A stretch of 64,000 nt of DNA from Thermoplasmata archaeon (lineage in GTDB: Archaea; Thermoplasmatota; Thermoplasmata; RBG-16-68-12; JAGMCJ01): positions 1-64,000 of the forward strand of contig JAGLRN010000025.1 of NCBI GenBank assembly GCA_023136265.1, written 5' to 3'. Made by a program: the position numbers and the translations under genes. Under the pieces are notes generated by a model. It was not told where the DNA came from and did no database searches. It worked only from the letters and a program-made list of their open reading frames with translations. Shown in pieces: positions 52,394 to 61,104 of the stretch (position 1 is the stretch's first letter; each line of letters begins with the position of its first letter).

Positions 52394-55300
52394 TCAGACT
52401 CCGGCAAACCCAAAGACCACATCTGATGAAACGTTGATCTTCAGGGTGACGAACATCGCGAATTCCCTGTCGTAGACTCCTGCCTCCATGGCCGGAATAT
52501 GGGGAACCCACCTCGACTCGGACTGCTTGAACCAAAGGACTACAAGCGCGTCCGTGATGTAGTCAGCGTAGTAAGAAACGTTATGATAGGCGTACTGCCC
52601 GTTCGAGAATGGTTTCAAGGGAAGCGAGATGGCTTGATAACCCTGCGTGAAGCGCCCAATCCATATGCCTGAGCTGTAGCTACCAGAACCCGTACCAAGC
52701 GAGGCGTTCAGCGGGAAAATCATGTAGTAGAACTCGTCATATGGCTCGAAGATGGCGTTCACGTGATCCACGCTGACCACGGGGCCCGCCGGAGGCACGT
52801 AGGAACTGTACAGCGACCAGTAATCCAACCCTGGCTCTCCATAGAACCCTACTCTGCTGTTCGAATAGTAAATGTCATACGCGTCAGAGCCAATGGGCTG
52901 TTGCCAGACGATCCTGATGTTATTGCCCACGATGCCGAGCTCCAGGTTCTTGGCGTTTCCCGTGTGGTCAAAGCCGCCGAAGAGGAGCTCATCGTACCTG
53001 ATCATGGTCCCAGGCAGACCCACGAATGTGAAGCGCACGTCGGACCCGAGTTCCACCACACAGCCTTCCCCCACCTCAATTGCCCGGGTAGGATCGCCAC
53101 TGCCAGGAACCCTCAGCCAACGCTCCGCCTCCATGTATTCGAGGTAGCCCGCGCCGAGCGCGGTCCTATATTCGTCCGTCGTGTCTATTCGAGCGGCCCC
53201 GTCGTACTCGACCCATGGGAAGTATTCCAGGGGAATCGAGAACGTGTTGAATCCTGCGGAGAAAGTGTTGGTCCATGCACCAGCTGTGTTACTGGTCTCA
53301 CTGACATCGCTCTCGTTCGCGTTCGCCGCTCTTATCAGGTAATAGTACTCACCGTCATGGCTGGCTGCTCCTCCCGCCTCTGGATCCACCCAATCGGTCG
53401 TCCCCGCTGGAACCTCGTCATACGCCGCGGCGGGAGACAGGTCGGGGAACCCGTTCTGTGTCTGTGACCTGAAGATGAGGTAATGGTCCAGTTCTGGCCA
53501 GGGAACCTCGACCCATCTGAGACCTACGTCGGCTCCACCGTCCCAGTATGTCTCCACGTGCTTGGGCGGGGCGGTGTAGTATGTCACCGTAATCAAGACG
53601 AGAGGGAAGGGGACCGTGGTCTGGTTGCCATCCCATTTCACATATGCAACGCGGGCATCAGGATAAACTCCCACGGGATTAGTGCCAATGAGGTCGGAGG
53701 TGACATCGTACTCAACCTCCCAAGTCTCATTAATCAACAGTCTACTGATATTCCACTGCATGAATGTGTACAAGCCTCTGCTGCCAATGAAGTGTGGCAG
53801 CTTGGGCAGGCCTGAGACAGGATCTCGGAAAGAGCCAGTCACGATGTGTATGTAGGACGGAAGGACGTCCTCGATCATCGGGAAGTCATCGGAGACATCC
53901 AAGTCCCGACCCGCCACCTGGTCGACTATCGTTCCGATCTGCTGGTAGATGCCTACCAGATCCTCGGGCGTCTCAGCATAGAAGTACTCACCCCCGGTTA
54001 TGGCGGCGATGTTCTGGAGCATGCCATGGTCGGCGTCTAAACCTAAGCCAATCGTATAGATGACCACGTTGTTGGCCGCAGCGTTCTGAGCCTCAGTGAC
54101 GGGATCGAGGCCTGAACCGCTCCGCCCGTCTGTTAGAAGAATACATACCCAGATATGGTTTGGGTCAGCGTCCGACACGAGGTCATTCCAGCATGCATTT
54201 ATTCCAGTTCCAACTGCGGTTCCTCCGCCAGCAACAAGAACACTGTCTATGTCCGCCTTGATCTGCGGGTAATTCGTGCTGAGCGGGTTCCTTCGCGTCA
54301 CAACCGTATCGAAGAATATCACCGCGCCTTGATCGGGAAACTTCATGTCGTCGACGTAGCTCTTTGCGCCTAGCTTGGCATAATCGAATTTCGTGGGTGG
54401 CTCGGGTGGATTGGTTTGCTGGTTCATGCTGCCAGACTTATCTATGAGGAAAATGACATCCTGGGGAACGGATTTGACTACCCCAGAGCCCTGGCCTGTG
54501 ACAGTTAGCCGGACAGTCGCGACGGTCGGATAGCCAGGACCCGCGCTTTCGTGGAAGATTGTGGACGGTGCCACGCTTTTCACTGGCTCGATGTGGGGGT
54601 ATACCCTCACGAGAAGGCTTGCGCTGTCCGACGCCAGTGTGGTTGACGAGGCTGTGCCAGTGACAATGACCGACTGATAGCTCCCGACTGGGGGACTTGA
54701 GGGGATGTTCACACCGATTTTGAACTGCAACGTTTGTTCCGGGCTGAGAAGTCCAGAGTCCGGGATGCCGTCACCGTCTCCAGGGGAATCCAATAGAGGG
54801 AAGATGCCATTGTCCTGAAGTATTTCAATCGTCCAATTGTTCGGTGTACTCGTCAACGTTATGTCGATGTAGTCCGAGACAAGTTGCTTATTAGTCACCG
54901 TCAGATTCAGGAGCAGTCGTTCTCCGACCTCCCCATGAGTCTCATAGTCGGGACCCAGCACCACAAGCGGGAGCGTCGGAGCCATATCGAATTTCCAACC
55001 TGCATTTGCGGAGCTGAGGTCATCGTAGCCATTCGACGTCCCATTCCCGTTGGGGACCCGGGTCATGGAGAAACCCTGTGTATGAGGAGAGCTCCATCCT
55101 GCCATGTCGAGCAGCTGTCCAGTTGAATCGTAAAGGTAGACGTTATCCGCCATAGAACTCAAGGAGTCGAAGAATCCCGAGTTCATTGGATACCTCAGCA
55201 CGTAATAGGGATTGGCCTCAGTAAGGACGATTCCACCCACAAGATAATCCTGATTGCAGACAATCGAATAACCCATGAGGTCGACAGACCCGGCGCCTCT

Positions 55301-57103
55301 GTAGTACGTCTCTACGAATGCTTCATCAGGAGCATTTGGATAGAACAGAACCTCATTGAGCACAACTTCTGGGTTCCCAACGACGCCTGGAACGCTGTTG
55401 TCTGCTCCGAATGTCGGAACCTCTTCCCGGACCCATTCATCCGTGTAGCCGTCGCCCACCCTGCGCCTCGAAACGGACTCCCCCCAAAGAGGGTCAGGTG
55501 CTGTTCCCATCTGACCATATCCGACTTCGTCTATGAAGGTCATGCTCACGGGGTCAAACAGGAAAAGTCTGGAGCCTTGGTCGTCCAGGTCGAGTGGAAT
55601 GACCAGGTCCGCAGAAGGGTCGTCGCCAAGCGTCCTGTACTCAAGCGAAGGTATAGTCCCTAGTGCCGTCAAGGAATAGAGCTGGGTATCATCGACTTGA
55701 AGTACATATCCGTTCAGGTCAACTGGTTTGAAGCCGAAGTTGTATATCTCCACGAGTTCCGCGTTGTTGGGTGCATCCCTCAGCTCGGTCATCAGGATCT
55801 GCCCCATATCGTAGGATGAGAAGTAAACCTCGTTGAAGATACCGCTTCTGAAATCGTCCCAGGAGATGAACACGCCAAATGTCCCAGTGGCAATCGACGG
55901 ATAGAATTGGGATGAGGAGTCGTCCGAGGGATCCACATTTTCGTCTGTGTCATCAACACGGATATCATTGTTGTTGAGGATCCCGTCTCCCCACGTGATA
56001 CCCCCATCCTCCGAATAAGAAGAGAAGATGTCCTGATCTCCGGCCCTGTTGTCGCTCCACGCGACGTACAGACCTCTGGGCCCCGAAACGATCGCCGGGG
56101 CTGTGTACGATGATGAAGACAGGTAGTCATCCACTCTGACTGGAGTGGACCAAGTCAGGCCGTCGTCGTTGGAGTTCGAATAGCTAATCTCTCTCTCGCC
56201 CATCGGGCTCTGATAGTCCCACACAGCGTGAAGAATCCCATTCATGTCGGTCGTCACGTGAGGGTATCTGGAAACGGAGTTGAGCGGTCCCGCGAAAACA
56301 ATCCGAGGGGCCCACGTGGAACCGTAATCATAGGAACCCGCTATCCAGAGTGTGACAAGCCCGCTCAGATCCTGCTTCCAGGACACGAAGACCACGTCAC
56401 CGACAGTAGTCAGGGAGGGGAATGAGTTCATCGCATCTTGGTCAGAGACCTGGACTTCAGAGTCGAAACTCAAACCGCCATCCACGGACTTCGATATGAA
56501 GATGTGGTTGTAGGAGGCATCGCGGTCATCAAACCAGGCAACATACACGTTGCCCGACGAATCGACGACCACATCAGGCTCGAGACAACGCACGTCCTGG
56601 ACTGCCGTGTCAATCCTTGTTGGCGCCGCCCAGGTCGATCCCGAATTGACGGAAAAAGTGGCGAAAATGTGAACACCACCGGCCGTAGACGACTCCTGCC
56701 AGACGACGTACACTCTGTCGTTAAAGGCGCCTCCGGTCCTGTCAATTGTCATTGAGGGTAAGCGGGCGTTTGCACCAAACACGCCCGAATCGATTCTCCT
56801 GGATGATGACCAGGACAATCCCTGGTCAGTCGACTTGGAGTAGTGGATGCCGTAGTAGTTAGTCCTGTCGTCAGACCAGACGACATGGAGGTCTTCGTTT
56901 CCATCAACCCCAATGTCAGAGCTCCGAGAGTTAGCGGAGCCGTCATCCACTTTCTGATTCGGGCGACTGAAGGAGATGCCTAATGTTGTCTCGGGATTAT
57001 CATCGCTCGCGACAACAACGAGACTCGTTACGAGCAGAGTAATGGTAAGGACTCCAAATAACCTGGAATAATCACGCCAAATGCTGGATGCCGCGTCCTT
57101 CAT
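52394..57103 (-). CDS. Large secreted protein: BNR propeller, lamin-tail, vWA and Fn3-like domains
   Basis: 1569 residues from ATG 57103 (GGAGGAGG five bases upstream). A signal anchor (about 10-32) precedes sialidase/BNR-type repeats (about 45-430, S-x-D-x-G-x-x-W boxes). Two lamin-tail-like domains follow (about 435-560 and 578-690), then a beta-sandwich segment, then a vWA domain (about 880-1080) with intact MIDAS DKSGSMN, then Fn3-like repeats (about 1180-1530). The C-terminus FGFAGV has no anchor. Probably a cell-surface adhesion or matrix protein; no sialidase activity is implied because catalytic residues are not evident. Multiple N-glycosylation sequons. Confidence 0.85.
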   Translation of the reverse strand: MKDAASSIWRDYSRLFGVLTITLLVTSLVVVASDDNPETTLGISFSRPNQKVDDGSANSRSSDIGVDGNEDLHVVWSDDRTNYYGIHYSKSTDQGLSWSSSRRIDSGVFGANARLPSMTIDRTGGAFNDRVYVVWQESSTAGGVHIFATFSVNSGSTWAAPTRIDTAVQDVRCLEPDVVVDSSGNVYVAWFDDRDASYNHIFISKSVDGGLSFDSEVQVSDQDAMNSFPSLTTVGDVVFVSWKQDLSGLVTLWIAGSYDYGSTWAPRIVFAGPLNSVSRYPHVTTDMNGILHAVWDYQSPMGEREISYSNSNDDGLTWSTPVRVDDYLSSSSYTAPAIVSGPRGLYVAWSDNRAGDQDIFSSYSEDGGITWGDGILNNNDIRVDDTDENVDPSDDSSSQFYPSIATGTFGVFISWDDFRSGIFNEVYFSSYDMGQILMTELRDAPNNAELVEIYNFGFKPVDLNGYVLQVDDTQLYSLTALGTIPSLEYRTLGDDPSADLVIPLDLDDQGSRLFLFDPVSMTFIDEVGYGQMGTAPDPLWGESVSRRRVGDGYTDEWVREEVPTFGADNSVPGVVGNPEVVLNEVLFYPNAPDEAFVETYYRGAGSVDLMGYSIVCNQDYLVGGIVLTEANPYYVLRYPMNSGFFDSLSSMADNVYLYDSTGQLLDMAGWSSPHTQGFSMTRVPNGNGTSNGYDDLSSANAGWKFDMAPTLPLVVLGPDYETHGEVGERLLLNLTVTNKQLVSDYIDITLTSTPNNWTIEILQDNGIFPLLDSPGDGDGIPDSGLLSPEQTLQFKIGVNIPSSPPVGSYQSVIVTGTASSTTLASDSASLLVRVYPHIEPVKSVAPSTIFHESAGPGYPTVATVRLTVTGQGSGVVKSVPQDVIFLIDKSGSMNQQTNPPEPPTKFDYAKLGAKSYVDDMKFPDQGAVIFFDTVVTRRNPLSTNYPQIKADIDSVLVAGGGTAVGTGINACWNDLVSDADPNHIWVCILLTDGRSGSGLDPVTEAQNAAANNVVIYTIGLGLDADHGMLQNIAAITGGEYFYAETPEDLVGIYQQIGTIVDQVAGRDLDVSDDFPMIEDVLPSYIHIVTGSFRDPVSGLPKLPHFIGSRGLYTFMQWNISRLLINETWEVEYDVTSDLIGTNPVGVYPDARVAYVKWDGNQTTVPFPLVLITVTYYTAPPKHVETYWDGGADVGLRWVEVPWPELDHYLIFRSQTQNGFPDLSPAAAYDEVPAGTTDWVDPEAGGAASHDGEYYYLIRAANANESDVSETSNTAGAWTNTFSAGFNTFSIPLEYFPWVEYDGAARIDTTDEYRTALGAGYLEYMEAERWLRVPGSGDPTRAIEVGEGCVVELGSDVRFTFVGLPGTMIRYDELLFGGFDHTGNAKNLELGIVGNNIRIVWQQPIGSDAYDIYYSNSRVGFYGEPGLDYWSLYSSYVPPAGPVVSVDHVNAIFEPYDEFYYMIFPLNASLGTGSGSYSSGIWIGRFTQGYQAISLPLKPFSNGQYAYHNVSYYADYITDALVVLWFKQSESRWVPHIPAMEAGVYDREFAMFVTLKINVSSDVVFGFAGV

Positions 57104-57167
57104 AGGTCCTCCTCCAAGGAAGATCCGCAGAACAAACGGTAGGTTCGCGCCTCCGTCTCTGCCCACT

Positions 57168-57184
57168 ATGCCAATTAATGGCAT
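57168..57184. promoter_or_regulatory. Palindrome at the promoter of the large secreted gene
   Basis: ATGCCA-ATTAA-TGGCAT, perfect 6-base arms. It lies just downstream of the minus-strand TATA (TATATATA at 57190-57199), i.e. at the expected transcript start of the 1569-residue gene, the position of a repressor site. The divergent CoA-binding gene has its own TATA at about 57239-57248. Confidence 0.45.
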
Positions 57185-57282
57185 GGCGTGTATATATATT
57201 TTCCCTGCCAGCCCCCAGGTCACATCCGCCCTCGAAGTTGATAAATATCTTCTTGCCCATCGTTCCCCGAGGAGCTGGAAAC

Positions 57283-57717
57283 GTGACCAAGGAAATCCCG
57301 GCCTCGTCCGAAGATATCCAAGACATACTTCAGAAGTCGCAAACCATTGCCGTGGTGGGGATGTCTAACAAGCCGGAGAGAGCCAGCTATCAAGTGGCAA
57401 TGTATCTGAAGAATGCCGGATATGACATCGTCCCCGTCAATCCTGCTTACCCTGAGATCGAGGGAATGAAGAGCTATCCCGACGTCGAATCCGTACCAGG
57501 GAACGTGGATGTCGTCGACATCTTTCGAAGACCGGAGTTCGTTGAGCCTATCGTCGAATCAGCAATAAGGAAGGGTGCACGAGTCGTGTGGATGCAGGAG
57601 GGCGTTGTCAACCCGAAGGCTGCAGAGAGGGCGAAGGAGGCCGGACTCCGGGTCGTCATGGACAGGTGCATGATGAAGGAGCATCACAGGTTGATGGCCC
57701 ATGGGACAGGGCAATAG
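57283..57717 (+). CDS. CoA-binding protein (YccU-like Rossmann fold)
   Basis: 144 residues from GTG 57283 (GAGGAG nine bases upstream; TATA GATAAATATC at 57239-57248). CoA_binding fold: SQTIAVVGMSNKPERASYQV nucleotide loop, YDIVPVNPAYPEIEGMKSYP, DVVDIFRRPEFV, VWMQEGVVNPKAAERAKEAG and VMDRCMMKEHHRL. This single-domain family occurs in all domains of life; the bound ligand is CoA or an acyl-CoA, the reaction is unknown. The frame upstream of the GTG is AT-rich promoter DNA. Confidence 0.9.
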   Translation: MTKEIPASSEDIQDILQKSQTIAVVGMSNKPERASYQVAMYLKNAGYDIVPVNPAYPEIEGMKSYPDVESVPGNVDVVDIFRRPEFVEPIVESAIRKGARVVWMQEGVVNPKAAERAKEAGLRVVMDRCMMKEHHRLMAHGTGQ

Positions 57718-57740
57718 TGCCTTCACACGCAAGAAGGAAG

Positions 57741-57842
57741 TGGGCCCGCCGAGAATTTCAGGCCCTCGCGAGAGCAAGAGCCTTTTGAACTCGAGTTACC
57801 AGCACCCCAAGCTGGAAGGATACCAAACTACCCCACGGGCCC
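57741..57842 (-). tRNA. tRNA-Pro(GGG) with an intron in the T-loop
   Basis: Minus strand: acceptor GGGCCCG paired with CGGGCCC, D-arm TGGGGTAGTTTGGTATCCT, anticodon stem CCAGC/GCTGG with loop TTGGGGT (anticodon GGG at 57806-57808), T-stem TCGAG/CTCGG. CCA is not encoded. Exon 1 ends TTCAAA at 57784; exon 2 resumes at 57754. The 29-base intron (57755-57783) forms a 9-bp stem (AGGCTCTTG/CGAGGGCCT). Bulge-helix-bulge: central TTCA/TGAA, bulges AAA and ATT. Splicing gives TTCAAAT, as in the tRNA-His. Lies 39 bases after rpoN on the same strand with no TATA between, so it may be co-transcribed. Confidence 0.86.
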
Positions 57843-57881
57843 TGACCGTGCATGGGACTGTAGAACAAAAAGGCTTCGCAT

Positions 57882-58073
57882 CTAACCGAATGGCAGGACA
57901 TCATCAATCGTGTCAGCATTCGAAAGCAGCATCCGGCGGCAACAATAGCGGGTCAGTCCAAGAGAATCGAGAACCTCCTGCGGATCCTCGCCCATCCCGA
58001 TTTTCTTCTGGTACTCTTCCCACTCAGAGGCAACGACCCTTCCGCAGCTGAAACATCTCACAGGTATTATCAC
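57882..58073 (-). CDS. rpoN: RNA polymerase subunit N (Rpo10)
   Basis: 63 residues. Zinc-ribbon subunit of RNA polymerase: PVRCFSCGRVVASEWEEYQ with Cys7/10 and TRYCCRRMLL with Cys44/45. GTG start at 58073, with GGTGAT just upstream; the longer frame is S9 shadow. Last protein gene of the L18e-L13-S9-RpoN operon, the standard archaeal order. Confidence 0.95.
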   Translation of the reverse strand: MIIPVRCFSCGRVVASEWEEYQKKIGMGEDPQEVLDSLGLTRYCCRRMLLSNADTIDDVLPFG

Positions 58074-58077
58074 AGAA

Positions 58078-58476
58078 TCACCTATAGGACTTCTGCCTTT
58101 TCTTCCTTGCGCCTCTGCCCATCGGCTTCTTGGGCATTTTCCTTCTTGGATCGCTTGCGAGCAGGGTCCTGTCCCGTTCCTTGTAGAGCGATTCCAGCTC
58201 CTTGCTCTCGAGATATGCCACGATGCCCCTAGCAATAGCGGTCCGTGTCGCATCCGCCTGACCCATGATGCCCCCGCCCTGCACGTTGACCTCGATGTCC
58301 AGTTTCTTGATCTTATCTCCGGCCATGACGATGGGTTCAAGGATCTTCTGGCGGGCCAGTTCCGGACTCAAGATCTGGACTGGCCTCTTGTTCACCCTGA
58401 CCAGGCCCTTCCCTGGCTTGATTGTGGCTCGCGCAATCGCCTTCTTCCTCTTTCCGCTTGTCTGGATGACTTTCAT
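58078..58476 (-). CDS. rps9: Ribosomal protein S9 (uS9)
   Basis: 132 residues; its C-terminal tail touches the P-site tRNA. SGKRKKAIARATIKPGKGLV, PVQILSPELARQKILEP, GGGIMGQADATRTAIARGIV and the final KKRQKSYR. ATG 58476 preceded by GGTGGT. Confidence 0.97.
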   Translation of the reverse strand: MKVIQTSGKRKKAIARATIKPGKGLVRVNKRPVQILSPELARQKILEPIVMAGDKIKKLDIEVNVQGGGIMGQADATRTAIARGIVAYLESKELESLYKERDRTLLASDPRRKMPKKPMGRGARKKRQKSYR

Positions 58477-58484
58477 TGGACCAC

Positions 58485-58898
58485 CTAGAACTTGGCCCCG
58501 AGCTTCCTTGAGAGGTCGCCGACCTTCGTGTACTGGCACGTCAGTTTCCCGAGGGCCTCCTCGATCCTCTCCAAAGTGGACTCGGCATACGAGTCAGGAA
58601 CGCCTATGTATACTCTCAACCTCTTGAACGCTTCCCTTCCTCTGGGCTTCTGGTAGGGGATCATGCCTCTGATCGTTCTCGTTACAATCTTGTCCGGCAT
58701 TCTCGGGAAAAAGGGACCTGACGTCTGGCTACCTATGTCCCTAATCTCCTTGTATTCGTTGAGGACGGATACCCTGTCCCCCGAAATGACCGCGAGCTCG
58801 GCATTGACCACAACGATTTCCTCCCCTTCGAGAAGCCTCTTGGCTATAACGCTGGCAAGCCTGCCAAGCACGGAGCCAGTCGCATCGATCACTGCCAT
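58485..58898 (-). CDS. rpl13: Ribosomal protein L13 (uL13)
   Basis: 137 residues; early 50S assembly protein. VIDATGSVLGRLASVIAKRL, NAELAVISGD, GPFFPRMPDKIVTRTIRGM and PYQKPRGREAFKRLRVYIG. Between L18e and S9 with gaps of 3 and 8 bases. Confidence 0.97.
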   Translation of the reverse strand: MAVIDATGSVLGRLASVIAKRLLEGEEIVVVNAELAVISGDRVSVLNEYKEIRDIGSQTSGPFFPRMPDKIVTRTIRGMIPYQKPRGREAFKRLRVYIGVPDSYAESTLERIEEALGKLTCQYTKVGDLSRKLGAKF

Positions 58899-58901
58899 GG
58901 T

Positions 58902-59264
58902 TCACCTCATTATTCTAACGCCACTTCCCTTCGGGTTCTTGTTCATGAGCTCCTCAATCGTCAGAACGAGGCCCCCGGAGTCCGTGATCTTCCTCCTTGC
59001 CACTTCGGAAGCGTGAAAGGAGGCCACGGTCACAGGCCTGTCTATGTTGCCAGAACCGAGAAGCTTGCCGGGGACGAGAATGACTTCCCCCTTCTTGGCG
59101 TATCTGGATATCCTGCTGATGTTCACTTCGGCCCAATTCCTCCGAGGTTTGCTCAGCCTGCAAGCTGTGTCCTTCCAAATGGGTGCTTTGTTCTCATAAG
59201 AGTGTCTCTTCAGCTCCTCTATGAGTTCCAATAATCTGGGGTTGGACTTCCCACTGCCAGGCAT
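58902..59264 (-). CDS. rpl18e: Ribosomal protein L18e (eL18)
   Basis: 120 residues. SNPRLLELIEELKRHSYENK, RNWAEVNISRISRYAKKGE, ILVPGKLLGSGNIDRPVTVA and a KNPKGSGVRIMR end. First gene of the operon; TATA GGTTTATATG on the minus strand at 59301-59310. Confidence 0.96.
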   Translation of the reverse strand: MPGSGKSNPRLLELIEELKRHSYENKAPIWKDTACRLSKPRRNWAEVNISRISRYAKKGEVILVPGKLLGSGNIDRPVTVASFHASEVARRKITDSGGLVLTIEELMNKNPKGSGVRIMR

Positions 59265-59300
59265 CGGATATCCTCTGAGGAGGGTCTAAAGAAGGGTCTT

Positions 59301-59310
59301 CATATAAACC
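59301..59310 (-). promoter_or_regulatory. TATA box of the L18e operon
   Basis: GGTTTATATG, about 37 bases upstream of the L18e ATG, in otherwise GC-richer sequence. Possibly shared with a plus-strand transcript toward 59361. Confidence 0.55.
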
Positions 59311-59360
59311 TTTTGTCCATCCGGATTGGGAGAAATCGACATGCCAGACTAACGTTTTTT

Positions 59361-59455
59361 CGGGCTTCGAGCGGCCCATTGGAGATAGCTCCGGGACCTA
59401 AGTGTCCCGGGCAACGGGGTTCTCGGTGCGATCGGAGGTCGCAAACGAGCTTTTC
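59361..59455 (+). ncRNA. Candidate structured RNA between L18e and the TIM-barrel gene
   Basis: No open frame. Nested helices: CCGGGAC/GTCCCGG with loop CTAAGT (59391-59410), enclosed by CCCATTG/CAACGGG (59375-59381 with 59412-59418, one mismatch), enclosed by CGAG/CTCG. A second hairpin GCGA/TCGC (59428-59442) can be closed by CTCG/CGAG. The run ends in TTTTCTT. Two stacked hairpins with an asymmetric internal loop recall archaeal guide RNAs, but there is no clear ACA box, so the class is unknown. Strand is inferred from the T-run. Confidence 0.35.
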
Positions 59456-59474
59456 TTGGGGACATTATCAAAAA

Positions 59475-59489
59475 CTATAAATATAAATG
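59475..59489 (+). promoter_or_regulatory. TATA region of the TIM-barrel/hexuloisomerase pair
   Basis: CTATAAATATAAATG, the most AT-rich patch in the area, about 45 bases upstream of ATG 59534, which itself has GGTGGAG. Confidence 0.5.
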
Positions 59490-59533
59490 CGCGCCAAATA
59501 GTAAGACCTTCGAGTTAACAGTCTGGTGGAGTA

Positions 59534-60556
59534 ATGATACGTTTCGGTCCTGCGGGCATTCCCCTATCGTGCAAAGGGAGAACCTTGCGAGATGGAATCG
59601 AGGACGTCCATAACCTGGGTCTGACCGCGATGGAAGTTCAGCTGGTCAGAGTGGGGCTCCTTGAACGACATCCCACTGAGGAAGAGGTCGGTCTTATAGC
59701 GAGGGACTTGCCGAACGAGCTGGTAGTTGAGATCATCAGGACGGAGGGATCGAGGGAGAGAGTGATTGCCAACCTCGACGCCGAGGTCAAGAAGGGGGAC
59801 GTCCTTCGCATTCTGGCATCGGGCATAGCGAAGGATTATCACGAACTCGCCGAGCTGGGGAGGCTATCCAGGGACCTCGACATAGAGCTGAACCTTCACG
59901 CACCGTACTACATGGATCTCATCGGCGTAGAGGAGGTGCCAGAGAGGAGCGTGGACAGCGTAAAATGGGGCGGGCTCCTTGCCAATGAAATGGGAGCAAA
60001 GGTCGTGGTGACCCATCTCGGTCTCTACGGTGACCTGACGAACAGGCAAGCAAGCATAAGACTCCGGAAGAACCTAGATTCGATTCTCAAATGGTTCAGG
60101 TCAAGGAGAATCAAGACCAAGCTCGGGCTGGAGTCCAGCGGAAGACAGGAGGTGTTTGGGAGCGTGAAGGAGATCATCTCCCTCTGCGAGAAGTACAAAG
60201 GTGTCGTTCCCGTGCTCAACTTCTCACACATACACTCGCGGGAAGGTGGCTCGCTGAGGACCAGCGAAGACTTCCAGAAGCTCTTCAACAGGTTCAAGAA
60301 GTACACGAAAGGCCACTTCCACACGCATTTCTCTGGAGTGGAACATGCGGACGGGAACGAGCTGAGATACACGCCAATCAAGAAGGGTGATCTCAGGTTC
60401 GAACCTCTCGCTGAATGCATTCTGGACAACAACTATGACATCACACTGATCTCCGGTTCCCCACTCCTGGAACATGACGCGATGTACATGAAGGTCATGC
60501 TGGAGAGGGTCTTGGCCAGGAGAGTTGCGAAGTCCGCCAAGGGGGGAAAGAAATGA
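59534..60556 (+). CDS. Endonuclease IV-like TIM-barrel protein
   Basis: 340 residues. AP endonuclease family 2 fold: GPAGIPLSCKGRTLRDGIED, MEVQLVR, LNLHAPYYMDL (metal His), VVTHLGLYGDL (metal His), LGLESSGRQEVFGSVKEI (metal Glu), VLNFSHIHSREGG (metal His) and HFHTHFSGVEH (metal His pair). The archaeal subgroup is often annotated as deoxyribonuclease IV; a sugar-isomerase role is also possible in this superfamily. ATG overlap with the hexuloisomerase gene favours joint expression, which slightly supports a sugar role. Confidence 0.82.
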   Translation: MIRFGPAGIPLSCKGRTLRDGIEDVHNLGLTAMEVQLVRVGLLERHPTEEEVGLIARDLPNELVVEIIRTEGSRERVIANLDAEVKKGDVLRILASGIAKDYHELAELGRLSRDLDIELNLHAPYYMDLIGVEEVPERSVDSVKWGGLLANEMGAKVVVTHLGLYGDLTNRQASIRLRKNLDSILKWFRSRRIKTKLGLESSGRQEVFGSVKEIISLCEKYKGVVPVLNFSHIHSREGGSLRTSEDFQKLFNRFKKYTKGHFHTHFSGVEHADGNELRYTPIKKGDLRFEPLAECILDNNYDITLISGSPLLEHDAMYMKVMLERVLARRVAKSAKGGKK

Positions 60557-61104
60557 CCAACAGGGCAAACGAGTCATCGCAATACATAGCGAAGAAGATA
60601 ACCGAGATCCTCGCGAACGGGGATGAGAAGTCCATCGAGGAGGTCATCAGGCTCCTGCTGACCTCGGACAAGGTGTTCATCTACGGTGCTGGCAGGTCCG
60701 GTCTGATAGGAAAGGCCTTCGCCATACGCCTGGTTCAGCTCGGTCTCAAGGTCTTCTTCATCGGTGAGACAACGACCCCAATCGTTGACGACACTGATGT
60801 TGCGCTGATTATCTCGAACACAGGCGAGACTATGTCAGCGATCCAGACGGCGAACATCATCAGGCGCGTCGGGGCGAAGGTAGTAGTGATAACCAGCAAG
60901 AAGCTTTCCAAGCTCGCACACGCGGGTAACGTAGTCGTCACTCTGGATCCCGAGCCAGATGATGGCACCGCGGCTCTCGCCCCACTTGGCACCCTTTTCG
61001 AGGATTCAACACTCATATTCTTGGATGGGATCATTGCGCAAATCATGGAGAAAAGGAAGGAAACGGAGTCCAAGATGAGAGGCAGGCACGCTATCTGGGT
61101 TTGA
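60553..61104 (+). CDS. hxlB: 6-phospho-3-hexuloisomerase (SIS domain)
   Basis: 183 residues. Interconverts 3-hexulose 6-phosphate and fructose 6-phosphate; in archaea, with hexulose phosphate synthase, it makes ribose 5-phosphate. SIS fold: VFIYGAGRSGLIGKAFAIRL, ETTTPIVDDTDVALIISNTG, VVVITSKKLSKLA, LAPLGTLFEDST and the end MRGRHAIWV typical of PHI. 4-base overlap with the preceding gene. No synthase (hxlA) in the window. Confidence 0.92.
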   Translation: MTNRANESSQYIAKKITEILANGDEKSIEEVIRLLLTSDKVFIYGAGRSGLIGKAFAIRLVQLGLKVFFIGETTTPIVDDTDVALIISNTGETMSAIQTANIIRRVGAKVVVITSKKLSKLAHAGNVVVTLDPEPDDGTAALAPLGTLFEDSTLIFLDGIIAQIMEKRKETESKMRGRHAIWV

